Part shown: piece by piece, positions 18,550 to 28,656 of the stretch
Position numbering within the stretch: the stretch's first letter is position 1
How the letters are laid out: every line of letters starts with the position of its first letter
From: Bordetella sp. LUAb4
GTDB lineage: Bacteria; Pseudomonadota; Gammaproteobacteria; Burkholderiales; Burkholderiaceae_B
Length of the DNA stretch: 64,000 bases
NCBI RefSeq assembly: GCF_021325795.1
Contig: NZ_JAHPZX010000002.1
Span: 1-64,000, forward strand
Reading direction: 5' to 3'
Made by a program: the position numbers and the translations under genes
Notes under the pieces: model-generated
Seen by the model: only the letters and a program-made list of their open reading frames with translations
Database searches by the model: none
What the model was told of the DNA's origin: nothing

Positions 18550-19380
18550 ATGGGCATAGTCACCGACCCCACCGATTTGGACAAAATGCGCCTGGCCTGC
18601 CAGGGCGCCGCACGCGTACTCGATTATCTGACCCCGTTTGTTAAACCGGGCGTCACCACGGGCGAACTCGACCGCCTGGCCCTCGATTACGTCACCAACA
18701 CGCTGCAGGCCAAATCGGCCACCGTGGGCTACGCCCCACCCGGCTACCCGCCCTTCCCGGGCGCCATCTGTACCTCGGTCAACCACCAGGTCTGCCATGG
18801 CATTCCCGGCGACAAGGTCCTGAAAAATGGTGACGTGGTCAACATCGACGTCACGATCATCAAGGACGGCTGGTACGGCGACACCAGTCGCATGTACTAC
18901 GTGGGCGAGCCGTCCGTGCTGGCGCGCCGCCTGACTGAAACCACCTACGAATGCATGTGGCTGGGCATCCAGCAGGTGCGCGGCGGCGCCACCCTGGGCG
19001 ACATCGGCAACGCCATCCAGAAATACGCCGAAGGCAAGGGCTACTCGGTGGTGCGCGAATTCTGCGGCCACGGCGTGGGCCGGCGCTTCCATGAAGACCC
19101 CCAGGTGCTGCATTACGGCAAACCGGGCAGCGGCGTGAAACTGGTACCGGGCATGATTTTCACCATCGAGCCGATGATCAACGCCGGCCGCCGGGAAATC
19201 CGCCAACTGTCCGACGGCTGGACCGTGGTGACGCGCGACCATAGCCTGTCGGCCCAATGGGAGCACACGGTGCTGGTAACCGAAAACGGCTACGAAGTGC
19301 TGACCGTGTCGCCGGAAATGCCGGCGCCGCCGGCATTCATCACCGATGCGGTGGTAGCGCCCGCCGCCCAGCAACTCTGA
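18550..19380 (+). CDS. map: Methionine aminopeptidase, type I
   Basis: Removes the initiator methionine from new proteins. The 276-residue pita-bread protein has all five metal ligands: Asp100 (VVNIDVT), Asp111 (YGDTSRM), His174 (CGHGVGRRFHE), Glu207 (TIEPM) and Glu238 (QWEHT), each three residues beyond the E. coli positions. SVNHQVCHGIP carries the substrate-side His. It is divergent from rpsB, as is common in proteobacteria, and followed by glnD after 16 bases. Confidence 0.98.
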   Translation: MGIVTDPTDLDKMRLACQGAARVLDYLTPFVKPGVTTGELDRLALDYVTNTLQAKSATVGYAPPGYPPFPGAICTSVNHQVCHGIPGDKVLKNGDVVNIDVTIIKDGWYGDTSRMYYVGEPSVLARRLTETTYECMWLGIQQVRGGATLGDIGNAIQKYAEGKGYSVVREFCGHGVGRRFHEDPQVLHYGKPGSGVKLVPGMIFTIEPMINAGRREIRQLSDGWTVVTRDHSLSAQWEHTVLVTENGYEVLTVSPEMPAPPAFITDAVVAPAAQQL

Positions 19381-19396
19381 ACTGTCTCATCACGCC

Positions 19397-22003
19397 ATGA
19401 CCGCCCCGGATCTGCCCGCGCTACGCGAACGCCTGCGTGAAAGCCGCCAGAAGGCCCTGGCGTCTTTCCGGGCGCACGAACGGCCGGATACGCTGCTGCA
19501 CGAGCTGCGCCGCATCACCGACAACACCCTGCGGGACCTGGTCAAGCAATGTCCCCTGCCCGCCGGCGCCACGCTGGCGGCGGTGGGCGGCTATGGCCGT
19601 GGCGAACTGTATCCCTACTCCGACGTCGACCTGCTGATCCTGCTGCCGCACCCGCCCGCGGCGCCGGACGAGGAAGCCATCGGCCAACTGGTGGCGGCGC
19701 TGTGGGACCTGGGGATGGAACCGGGCCATAGCGTGCGCACCATCGAGGATTGCGAGCGCGAGGCAAAAGCCGACATCACGGTGGAAACCGCGCTGCTGGA
19801 GTCGCGCTGGCTGGCCGGCAGCCGCCCGCTGATGAAGCGCTTCGAGGCCGCCATGCACGCGCGCCTGGACCCGGCGGTGTTTTTCCGCGCCAAGCGCATC
19901 GAGATGCAGCAGCGCCATGCGCGCTACCAGGACACGCCCTACGCGCTGGAACCCAACTGCAAGGAGTCACCCGGCGGTTTGCGCGACCTGCAGGTGATCC
20001 TGTGGATGGCGCGCGCGGCCGGTTTCGGTGAAAGCTGGCGCGAAGTGGCCAAGGCCGGCCTGCTGACCGAATCCGAAGCGCGCGACCTGCGCAAGGCCGA
20101 ACAGGCCTTCAAGCGCCTGCGCATCGAATTGCACCTGCTGGCCAGGCGCCGCGAAGACCGCGTCCTGTTCGACTTGCAGCCGGCGCTGTCCGAGGTCTAC
20201 GGCATCAAGGCCACCGCCACGCGGCGCGCCAGCGAGTTGATGATGCAGCGCTATTACTGGGCCGCGCGCCTGGTGACGCAGCTCAATGGCATCCTGGTGC
20301 AGAACATCGAGGAGCGGCTGTTCCCGCGCCCCGCCGAGGATGCGCAGCCCATCGACGATGATTTCCGCAGCCTGCACGGCCGCCTGGACATCATTCTGGA
20401 CGACGCCTTCGAGCGCAATCCCACCCTGCTGCTGCGGGCCTTTCTGACGATGCAGCAGCACCAGGAGCTCAAGGGCATGTCAGCGCGCACCCTGCGCGCC
20501 ATCTGGCATGCGCGCGACCGCATCGACGCGCAATTCCGCCACAATCCGGTCAACCGCAAGCTGTTCCTGCAGATCCTGCAGCAACCCGCGGGCATCGTGC
20601 ACGAACTGCGCCGCATGACCATGCTGAACATCCTGCCGCGCTATCTGCCGGTGTTCCGGCGCATCGTCGGGCAGATGCAGCACGACCTGTTCCACGTCTA
20701 TACCGTGGACCAGCACACGTTGCAGGTCATCCGCAATCTGCGCCGCTTCACCATGCCGGAGCACGCGCAGGAATATCCGCTTGCCAGCCAGCTGACTTCC
20801 GAACTGGACCACCACTGGCTGCTCTATGTCGCCGCCCTGTTCCATGACATCGCCAAAGGGCGCGGCGGCGATCACTCCGAACTGGGTGCGCGCGAGGTAC
20901 GCCGCTTCGCCCACGACCACGGCCTGGCGCCGGCCGATGCCGAGCTGGTCGAGTTCCTGGTGCGCCAGCATCTGCTGATGTCGACGGTGGCGCAGAAACG
21001 CGACCTGTCCGACCCCGACGTGGTGAGCGACTTCGCGGCCGCGGTCAAGGACGAGCGCCACCTGACGGCTTTGTACCTGCTGACCGTGGCTGATATCCGC
21101 GGCACCAGTCCCAAAGTGTGGAATGCCTGGAAGGGCAAGCTGCTGGAAGATCTGTATCGCCTGACGCTGCGCGCGCTGGGCGGGGGCCAGGCCGACGCCC
21201 ATACCGTGCTGAACGACCGCAAGTCCGAAGCCGTGCGCCTGACGCGCCTGGCCGGGCTGCGCGACGACGCCCGTGAAGCCTTCTGGAAGCAGCTGGACGT
21301 CGCCTACTTCCTGCGCCACGACGCTTCCGACATCGCCTGGCACACGCGCCATCTTTATCATCGCCCCGCGCCCGCGGACGCCGTGGTCAAGGCGCGCCCC
21401 ACCGAACAGGGCGAAGGCCTGCAGGTCATGGTCTACACGCGCGACGTACCGGAACTGTTCATGGTGATCTGCGGCTTCTTCGACGCCAAGTCCCTGAGCA
21501 TCCAGGACGCCCGCATCCATACCACCCGCCATGGGTATGCGCTGGACAGCTTCATCGTGCTGCTGCCGGACGGCCAGCAGGACTTGCGCGCCCAGGCATC
21601 CCTGGTCGAACACGAGCTGAGCGCGCGGCTGCGCGACGCACGCGCCGCCGAACAGGCGCCGCTTACCCAAGGCGCGGTGTACGGCCGGGCACGGCTGTCG
21701 CGCATGTCGCGCATGTTCCCGGTGCCGCCGCAGGTCGAACTGCAACCCGACGAGCGCAGCACGTCGTGGCGCCTGCAGGTGACTGCCACCGACCGGTCCG
21801 GCCTGCTGCACGCACTGGCACGCGTGTTCGCGCGTCACGCGGTCAATCTGCAGATGGCCAAGGTGATGACGCTGGGCGATCGCGTGGAGGACGTTTTCAT
21901 CCTCGAAGGCGCGGCGTTGGAGCGGCCGCGCACGCAGATGCAGTTCGAGCAGGATGTCCTGGAAGCGTTGGCGGGCGAGAACACGCAAAAGGCGGCGGCC
22001 TGA
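19397..22003 (+). CDS. glnD: Bifunctional [protein-PII] uridylyltransferase/uridylyl-removing enzyme
   Basis: Glutamine sensor that uridylylates PII when nitrogen is short and removes UMP when glutamine is plentiful. In the 868 residues: a nucleotidyltransferase domain with GGYGRGELYPYSDVDLLIL (about 64-82; metal Asp76 and Asp78), a helical linker, an HD hydrolase domain with LFHDIAKGRGGDHSELGA (His-Asp at about 483-484), and two C-terminal ACT domains (about 695-770 and 795-868, the second with TDRSGLLHALARVFARHAVNLQMAKV) that bind glutamine. Length is typical. It sits 16 bases after map, probably in one transcript. Confidence 0.97.
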   Translation: MTAPDLPALRERLRESRQKALASFRAHERPDTLLHELRRITDNTLRDLVKQCPLPAGATLAAVGGYGRGELYPYSDVDLLILLPHPPAAPDEEAIGQLVAALWDLGMEPGHSVRTIEDCEREAKADITVETALLESRWLAGSRPLMKRFEAAMHARLDPAVFFRAKRIEMQQRHARYQDTPYALEPNCKESPGGLRDLQVILWMARAAGFGESWREVAKAGLLTESEARDLRKAEQAFKRLRIELHLLARRREDRVLFDLQPALSEVYGIKATATRRASELMMQRYYWAARLVTQLNGILVQNIEERLFPRPAEDAQPIDDDFRSLHGRLDIILDDAFERNPTLLLRAFLTMQQHQELKGMSARTLRAIWHARDRIDAQFRHNPVNRKLFLQILQQPAGIVHELRRMTMLNILPRYLPVFRRIVGQMQHDLFHVYTVDQHTLQVIRNLRRFTMPEHAQEYPLASQLTSELDHHWLLYVAALFHDIAKGRGGDHSELGAREVRRFAHDHGLAPADAELVEFLVRQHLLMSTVAQKRDLSDPDVVSDFAAAVKDERHLTALYLLTVADIRGTSPKVWNAWKGKLLEDLYRLTLRALGGGQADAHTVLNDRKSEAVRLTRLAGLRDDAREAFWKQLDVAYFLRHDASDIAWHTRHLYHRPAPADAVVKARPTEQGEGLQVMVYTRDVPELFMVICGFFDAKSLSIQDARIHTTRHGYALDSFIVLLPDGQQDLRAQASLVEHELSARLRDARAAEQAPLTQGAVYGRARLSRMSRMFPVPPQVELQPDERSTSWRLQVTATDRSGLLHALARVFARHAVNLQMAKVMTLGDRVEDVFILEGAALERPRTQMQFEQDVLEALAGENTQKAAA

Positions 22004-22029
22004 ATCCGGTTACCTGCCTGGCGACAGCA

Positions 22030-22074
22030 GGCTTGCGGCAATCGGGCTTGCAACAAACAGGCTTGCGACAAATA
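22030..22074 (+). repeat. Three tandem 15-bp imperfect repeats after glnD
   Basis: GGCTTGC recurs at 22030, 22045 and 22060 with similar A/C-rich fill (for example GGCTTGCAACAAACA). It lies in the 167-base glnD-marC gap and codes for nothing recognised. No terminator is seen in the gap. Confidence 0.8.
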
Positions 22075-22170
22075 GACGCAAATTAGCCGCGCGCGCCTGA
22101 CCGGCCTGCCCATCCATGGCAGGCGCGGCCCGCATACAATCCGGGGTTTCAAAGAGGGAACGGGCCACCC

Positions 22171-22866
22171 ATGCTGACGAACGAATACGTGCTGATATTC
22201 AGCCGCAGTTTCCTGTTCGCCCTGGCGACCCTGCTGCCTATCCTCAATCCGCCATCGGTCGCGCCCATCTTCTGGACCCTGACGGAAGGCGCATCCAGCG
22301 CCACGCGCCTGGCCCTGGCCAAACGCGTCGCCATCAACGTGGCCCTGATGATGACCGTGGCCATGGTGGCCGGCAACGTGCTGCTGTCCTTCTTCGGCCT
22401 GTCGCTGGCCATCGTCCGGGTGGGCGGCGGCATGCTGGTGGTGGCAAGCGCGTGGCGCCTGGTCAACTCCGTCGACGGCGGCAACCAGCGCGCCGCCCAG
22501 CTGGCCGAGTCCTTCACCCCGGAAATGGCCAAGGCACGCGCCTTCTATCCCCTGACCTTTCCCATCAGCTGCGGGCCAGGCTCGATCGCCGCGGCCATCA
22601 CGGTGGGCGCCCAATTCCGCGACCAGGACCATCTGGCCAGCCTGGTACGGCTGGCAGGCTCCCTGCCCGGGGTCTTGCTGGTATCGTTCATCCTTTACAT
22701 CTGCCTGCGTTTCGCGGCGCAATTCCTCTATCGGCTCGGCGAGAGCGGCACCAGCGTGTTCATGCGCTTGTCTGCTTTCATTTTGCTGTGCCTGGGCGTA
22801 CAGATCGTCTGGGACGGCGCCCATGAGCTTTTACTTGGCATGCTATTGGAACTCAGAGCGCACTAA
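22171..22866 (+). CDS. MarC-family integral membrane protein
   Basis: A 231-residue hydrophobic protein with about six membrane helices and the MarC patterns: LATLLPILNPPSVAPIF in the first helix, RVGGGMLVVASAWRLV in the third and FYPLTFPISCGPGSIAA in the fourth. The family (UPF0056) was once linked to multiple antibiotic resistance but has no proven function. The start at 22171 has AGAGGGA upstream. It is followed by dsbB after 49 bases. Confidence 0.9.
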   Translation: MLTNEYVLIFSRSFLFALATLLPILNPPSVAPIFWTLTEGASSATRLALAKRVAINVALMMTVAMVAGNVLLSFFGLSLAIVRVGGGMLVVASAWRLVNSVDGGNQRAAQLAESFTPEMAKARAFYPLTFPISCGPGSIAAAITVGAQFRDQDHLASLVRLAGSLPGVLLVSFILYICLRFAAQFLYRLGESGTSVFMRLSAFILLCLGVQIVWDGAHELLLGMLLELRAH

Positions 22867-22915
22867 ACCGCTCTCATGGCATTGCCTTCCAGGCACCACC
22901 CCACGTAGGAACCCC

Positions 22916-23389
22916 ATGTTCGCCTCCAACCGACGTTTGTTGATCCTGATTGCCCTGCTGTCCTTCGCCGCCGTCGGCGTGGCGCTGATTTCGCAATATG
23001 TGTTCGATATGCAGCCGTGCGCGTACTGCGTGCTGCAGCGCCTGATCTATCTGGCGGTGGGCGTGGTTTGCCTGCTCACGGCCTTGGGCGGGGGTGTGCT
23101 GCGCCGCCTGGGCGCTTTGCTGGGCCTGGCGCTGGCGGCTTGCGGCGTGTGGGCCGCGTATTACCAATACACCGTGGCGTCCAAGCTGCTGTCCTGCGCG
23201 CAGACCTTCGCCGACCGTTTCATCGCCAGCCTGGGGCTGGACACGCTGCTGCCGCAGGTATTCGGCGCGTACGCGACCTGCGCGGAAGCCGTGGTGAAGG
23301 TGCTGGGCGTGGAATACGCCTTGTGGAGCCTGACCTTGTTCGTGGTGCTGGCCGTGCTGTCGCTGGCAGCGCTGCTCAAGCGCGCATAA
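22916..23389 (+). CDS. dsbB: Disulfide bond formation protein B
   Basis: Inner-membrane quinone reductase that reoxidises DsbA. The 157-residue, four-helix protein has both cysteine pairs: Cys35-Cys38 in QPCAYC and Cys94/Cys122 in the second periplasmic loop, plus the Arg after QPCAYCVLQR that contacts quinone. The ATG at 22916 is chosen (TAGGA five bases before it); the upstream frame overlaps marC. It ends about 37 bases before a strong terminator. Confidence 0.95.
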   Translation: MFASNRRLLILIALLSFAAVGVALISQYVFDMQPCAYCVLQRLIYLAVGVVCLLTALGGGVLRRLGALLGLALAACGVWAAYYQYTVASKLLSCAQTFADRFIASLGLDTLLPQVFGAYATCAEAVVKVLGVEYALWSLTLFVVLAVLSLAALLKRA

Positions 23390-23425
23390 GGCATCGCGAC
23401 CCGCGCGCGCGGATCACGGACAAAC

Positions 23426-23460
23426 AAAGGGACGCCCGTCTTGAAGACGGGCGTCCCTTT
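23426..23460. terminator. Bidirectional intrinsic terminator between dsbB and purF
   Basis: A perfect 15-bp stem (AAAGGGACGCCCGTC and its complement) around TTGAA, with the AAA/TTT ends giving a T-run on both strands. It separates the convergent dsbB (plus) and purF (minus) genes. Confidence 0.92.
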
Positions 23461-23573
23461 TGTCTTGTACCGGCGATGCCAGCCCGGTGAGGTCAGCATA
23501 GTGAGGTCAGCACAATGACTTCGGTCAACACGGGCAGAAACAGGGCGCGCGCGCCCCTGCTCGTCCCGGCAGA

Positions 23574-25091
<1,518 letters not shown>

Positions 25092-25144
25092 GGCAATTTC
25101 CTGTTGATCCGAATGCGTTCAGGGAATGCGTTGCCTTGAACGCA

Positions 25145-25633
25145 TCAATAAGGCAGCAATGACGCCAACGACGGCGGCAGCCAGCTCTTGGTATGTATGA
25201 CGGCTTCTGTGGCCGCATGAGAAAACATCGCGTCGCGCCACCACGGTTCCTGCGGCAGCGGCGTATAGCCGGCAACGGCCACCAGCACCAGCACGATCAG
25301 CAAACCTCGCAGCAATCCGAACAAGGCACCCAGCCCGTGGTCCGCCGGCGTCAGGCCGGTGGTACGTATCAACGCCGCCAGCGTCATATTGACCAGCCCC
25401 ACCAGCAGCAGCACCACGATGAAGACCGCCGCATACGCCACGCCCATGCGCAGCATGGTGGTCTCGATCATGCTGGCCAGCCAGCCGTAAACCGTCGGCC
25501 CCCACCAGATCGCCGCCACGAAGGCCAACCCGTACGCCAGCAGCGACAGCACCTCTTTCAACAGGCCGCGCACCAGCCCGAGCAGCGCCGAAACGCCCAG
25601 GATCGCCAGCAAGACGAAATCGAAGCCGGTCAC
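25145..25633 (-). CDS. cvpA: CvpA family inner-membrane protein
   Basis: The 162-residue protein has four predicted membrane helices; the first starts FDFVLLAILGVSALLGLVRGLLKEVLSL, the family pattern. CvpA was named for colicin V production in E. coli; its molecular role is unclear, with evidence for envelope and bile stress tolerance. It overlaps the SPOR gene stop by 4 bases and precedes purF by 53 bases. Confidence 0.93.
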   Translation of the reverse strand: MTGFDFVLLAILGVSALLGLVRGLLKEVLSLLAYGLAFVAAIWWGPTVYGWLASMIETTMLRMGVAYAAVFIVVLLLVGLVNMTLAALIRTTGLTPADHGLGALFGLLRGLLIVLVLVAVAGYTPLPQEPWWRDAMFSHAATEAVIHTKSWLPPSLASLLPY

Positions 25634-26550
25634 TGCGCAGCGATGAAGCCGTTGTCATAACCCAGCGTACGCAACCTGGCCTGGGCAGCCTGCGCCGCCT
25701 CGCGCGACGGGAACGGGCCCACCCGCAAGCGGTACTGCTGTTTGCCTCCGGCCGAGGTCTCCTGCAGGAACGCATTGGTCACACCGGCCGCATGCAGCTT
25801 GTCACGGCGCGCCTGGGCGTCCGCCTGCGACGTATAGGCCGCGACCTGCAAGACGAAATTGCCCTTGGCATCGGCTGCCGGCTTGGCCGGCGCCTTGGGG
25901 GGGACCGAACGGCCTTCCAGCAGGGCCATGGCGCGCGCGCCGTCATCGGTACGCTGTACGTCCGGCTTGGCGGCAGGCTTGCTTTCCGGCTTGGGTTCCG
26001 GGCGCGGCTCGGCACGGCTTTCCGAGCGCGCCTCGGGCCGCGACTCTGGCCGGCCGGATTCCGGACGGCTTTCCGGCCGCGTCGGTTCGACTCGCGTGGC
26101 GGGTTGCCGCGCCGGCGGCACGGGATTCGGTTCGGCGACCGGCGGCGCCGCGGCGATCTGCCCGCCGGCACCACTGGCACCATTGGCCGCGCCGGTACCC
26201 GCGGCACCGTTGCTACCTAGACCATTACCGGGCACGGGCGGCTGCGCCGTGCCGCCCTGGCCCGCGTCGCCCGACTGCGGCGCGGCAGCCTGCGGATCGG
26301 ACACCGGCGGCTGATAAGGCGCGCCCCGTTCAGGGATGCGGATGGGAATGTCGTCGCTGACGCGAGCGGGCTCTGAATCGAGCACCATGGGCAGGATGAT
26401 GACCGCGGCGAGGACCAGCGCCACCGCACCGGCCAGCCGGCGGCGCGCCCGCGCTCGCATTTGCGCGGCTTGCGCTTCGCTGGATACGGATGGACGTGGC
26501 TTGCCCGCGGAAGCGTCGGGGGCGGGGTCTTTCCGTGTAAACAAACCCAT
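25630..26550 (-). CDS. SPOR-domain cell-division-associated protein (DedD-like)
   Basis: A 306-residue single-pass inner-membrane protein: cytoplasmic basic N-terminus, one membrane helix (about 39-57, LAGAVALVLAAVIILPMVL), a long periplasmic linker and a C-terminal SPOR domain (about 228-306: KGNFVLQVAAYTSQADAQARRDKL and QYRLRVGPFPSREAAQ), which binds peptidoglycan stripped of stem peptides at the septum. The linker has imperfect RPES/RPEP/KPES repeats (about 26000-26085). Its place between folC and cvpA matches E. coli dedD, but SPOR proteins are variable, so the symbol is withheld. Confidence 0.88.
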   Translation of the reverse strand: MGLFTRKDPAPDASAGKPRPSVSSEAQAAQMRARARRRLAGAVALVLAAVIILPMVLDSEPARVSDDIPIRIPERGAPYQPPVSDPQAAAPQSGDAGQGGTAQPPVPGNGLGSNGAAGTGAANGASGAGGQIAAAPPVAEPNPVPPARQPATRVEPTRPESRPESGRPESRPEARSESRAEPRPEPKPESKPAAKPDVQRTDDGARAMALLEGRSVPPKAPAKPAADAKGNFVLQVAAYTSQADAQARRDKLHAAGVTNAFLQETSAGGKQQYRLRVGPFPSREAAQAAQARLRTLGYDNGFIAAQ

Positions 26551-26640
26551 GAAGAGCTAATTCCTTGCAGTCGGCCCGCACAAGGTGCGGAACTGAGCTG
26601 TATTTCGAGACGGCATCGCGTATTTCAAGGCCATGCCGGA

Positions 26641-27963
26641 CTAGGATTTCCGGCCCAGCGACTGAAGCACGGCGGCCACGGTCAGGAAGGATCCAAACAC
26701 CACGATTCTATCACCCTCGCCTGCCCGGGCGCGGGCCTGCTCATAGGCCTGCACCGCGTCGGCGCAAGCCGAAATGCCGGCGGCCTCTTCGCCCTTGGCG
26801 GGTGCGGACACCGGCACCGGCAGCGCCGCGCGCACCTGTTCAGCCAGCGCCTCGCCGGAACCGCCGCGGGGGCCCGGCAGGCCGGCGCAATACCAATGAT
26901 CGAAGCGGCCGGCCAACTTGGCGACCACCCCGCCCACATCCTTGTCGCCCAGCATGCCGAACACCGCGTAGGTATACGGATGGAAGCCCATATTGTCCAG
27001 GTTCTGCGCCAGCACCGCGGCGGCGTGCGGATTGTGGCCGACGTCCAGGATCACCGTGGGCTGGCCGGGCAGGATCTGGAAACGGCCGGGCAGCGTGGCT
27101 TGCGACAGGCCCAGCCGCACCGCCTGTTGCGGCACCGGGATGCGCTCACGCAGGGCTTCCAGCGCCGCCAGCGCGGCCGACGCGTTGAGCAACTGGTTGG
27201 CGCCGCGCAAGGCCGGGTAGGCCAAGGCGCCACGGCGTTGCTCACGCCCACCGTAGTTCCATTGCTGGCGATCGCCGGAGTAGTTGTAATCGCGGCCGAA
27301 CAGCCACAGATCCGCGCCGATGGCGGCCGCATAGTCCAGCAGCGTCCGCGGCGGCACGGGGTCGGCACAGATGGCCGGCCGGCCCGCGCGGTAGATGTGG
27401 GCTTTTTCGTAGCCGATTTTTTCCCGCGTATCGCCCAGCCAGTCCGTATGGTCCAGGTCCACGCTGGTGACGATGGCGCAATCGGCGTCCACCAGATTGA
27501 CCGCGTCCAGGCGGCCGCCCAGGCCCACTTCCAGCACCACGGCGTCGAGCCTCGCGCCGGAGAACAGACGCAGGATGGCCAGGGTGGAGAATTCGAAATA
27601 GGTCAGCGACGTATCGCCGCGTGCCGCTTCGACCGCGGCGAACTGCTCGACCAGGGCCGCGTCGGTGACGATTTCACCGTTGACACGAGCACGTTCGTTG
27701 AAGTCGATCAGGTGCGGCGAGGTATACAGGCCCACCCGGTAGCCGGCCGCCAGCAGAATGGCTTCCAGCATGGCACAGGTCGACCCCTTGCCGTTGGTGC
27801 CGCCGACCACGATCTTCACGCAATCCAGGGACAGGCCCAGGCGTTCGGCAACCGCACGTGAGCGGTCCAGGCCCAGTTCTATGGTCTTGGGATGCAGGGC
27901 TTCCAGGTAAGCCAGCCATGCGGCCAGGGAACTGGTGGCGTCCGGTTTCGAATTCAGTGACAT
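26641..27963 (-). CDS. folC: Bifunctional dihydrofolate synthase/folylpolyglutamate synthase
   Basis: Joins glutamate to dihydropteroate and extends the folate polyglutamate tail. The 440-residue Mur-ligase-type protein has the P-loop VVGGTNGKGSTCAMLEAIL (about 52-70), YTSPHLIDFNERARVNGE, the metal site LEVGLGGRLDAVN and a C-terminal domain with VILDVGHNPHAAAVLAQNL. The downstream gap to the SPOR gene is 90 bases. First gene of the folC-SPOR-cvpA-purF transcript. Confidence 0.97.
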   Translation of the reverse strand: MSLNSKPDATSSLAAWLAYLEALHPKTIELGLDRSRAVAERLGLSLDCVKIVVGGTNGKGSTCAMLEAILLAAGYRVGLYTSPHLIDFNERARVNGEIVTDAALVEQFAAVEAARGDTSLTYFEFSTLAILRLFSGARLDAVVLEVGLGGRLDAVNLVDADCAIVTSVDLDHTDWLGDTREKIGYEKAHIYRAGRPAICADPVPPRTLLDYAAAIGADLWLFGRDYNYSGDRQQWNYGGREQRRGALAYPALRGANQLLNASAALAALEALRERIPVPQQAVRLGLSQATLPGRFQILPGQPTVILDVGHNPHAAAVLAQNLDNMGFHPYTYAVFGMLGDKDVGGVVAKLAGRFDHWYCAGLPGPRGGSGEALAEQVRAALPVPVSAPAKGEEAAGISACADAVQAYEQARARAGEGDRIVVFGSFLTVAAVLQSLGRKS

Positions 27964-28004
27964 GAAGGCGCAACAAAAAGGCGGGGCGAAATCAGGGCCC
28001 GCGA

Positions 28005-28013
28005 ATTTTAGCA
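28005..28013 (-). promoter_or_regulatory. Candidate extended -10 promoter for folC
   Basis: TGCTAAAAT on the minus strand, about 42 bases before the folC start, fits an extended -10 element. No good -35 is seen 17 bases upstream. Confidence 0.35.
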
Positions 28014-28068
28014 GCCTCGAGCCGGGAAAACCCTAGCTCGGCGAAAAATGCCACGTAAGCCGCGCCCC

Positions 28069-28095
28069 TAAAGTTCCTGTTCAGGATGCCGTTAT
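28069..28095 (+). promoter_or_regulatory. Sigma-28 (FliA) promoter of the flaG-fliD block
   Basis: TAAAGTTC, an 11-base spacer, then GCCGTTAT, against the FliA consensus TAAAGTTT-N11-GCCGATAA: only a few mismatches and exact spacing. It lies 57 bases before the flaG start and marks this block as late (class III). Confidence 0.82.
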
Positions 28096-28151
28096 GCAGT
28101 ACGGAAAACCAGATCAACGCGTCGACGCGACGCAGCGTAAGTGGAGTCTTT

Positions 28152-28547
28152 ATGGCTGTCAGCCCTATCGGTACCGCAGCCCTGCCGGTGCAACAAGTCC
28201 CCGTGGCACCCGCGCAGGTCCCCTCGCCCACCGCCGCCGTCGCCGCGGATATCCCGGTCATGCCCATAGGCGCCACCGCCAGGGATGGCAGCACGGACAC
28301 GTCCACGTCCGGCCAGGGCGCCAGCAAACTGCCCATCGACCAGGCCCTGGACAAGATGAATGAGCAGATGGAAGCCTGGTCCACCCAGATGTCTTTTTCC
28401 ATCGATGAGGACACCCAGCGGGTGGTCGTCTCGATCAAGGACACCAAAAGTGGGGACACGATCAAGACGATTCCCAGCGAGACCGTTCTGCACATTGCCA
28501 AGATGATCACTGAATTCCAGGGCTCGGCCATCAAGACTTCCGCCTGA
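28152..28547 (+). CDS. flaG: FlaG-family flagellar protein
   Basis: A 131-residue protein with a variable Ala/Pro/Ser-rich N-terminal half and a conserved C-terminal half MSFSIDEDTQRVVVSIKDTKSGDTIKTIPSETVLHIAKMI, the FlaG domain (F-x-ID-x4-VV-x-I-x-D-x2-[ST]-G-[DE]-x-I-[RK]-x-IP). FlaG members affect filament length; the mechanism is not known. The ATG at 28152 has GGAG five bases upstream. It lies directly after the sigma-28 promoter and before fliD, its usual place. Confidence 0.9.
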   Translation: MAVSPIGTAALPVQQVPVAPAQVPSPTAAVAADIPVMPIGATARDGSTDTSTSGQGASKLPIDQALDKMNEQMEAWSTQMSFSIDEDTQRVVVSIKDTKSGDTIKTIPSETVLHIAKMITEFQGSAIKTSA

Positions 28548-28593
28548 TACGTAAGCGGCACGAAAGCACCAAACAAGACCGAGTTATGCCCAG

Positions 28594-28620
28594 TTCCCGG
28601 TGCATAGGCTCCGCCGGGAA
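28594..28620. other. Small inverted repeat between flaG and fliD
   Basis: A perfect 7-bp stem, TTCCCGG and CCGGGAA, around 13 bases in the 109-base flaG-fliD gap. There is no T-run. It could be an mRNA fold or nothing. Confidence 0.35.
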
Positions 28621-28656
28621 TTTGCAAAAATACGCATCTAAAGAAGGAAACTTCGC

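Noticed and set aside
22030-22074. CRISPR-like repeat after glnD
   Set aside because: Units are contiguous, 15 bases long and imperfect, with no spacers and no cas genes nearby.
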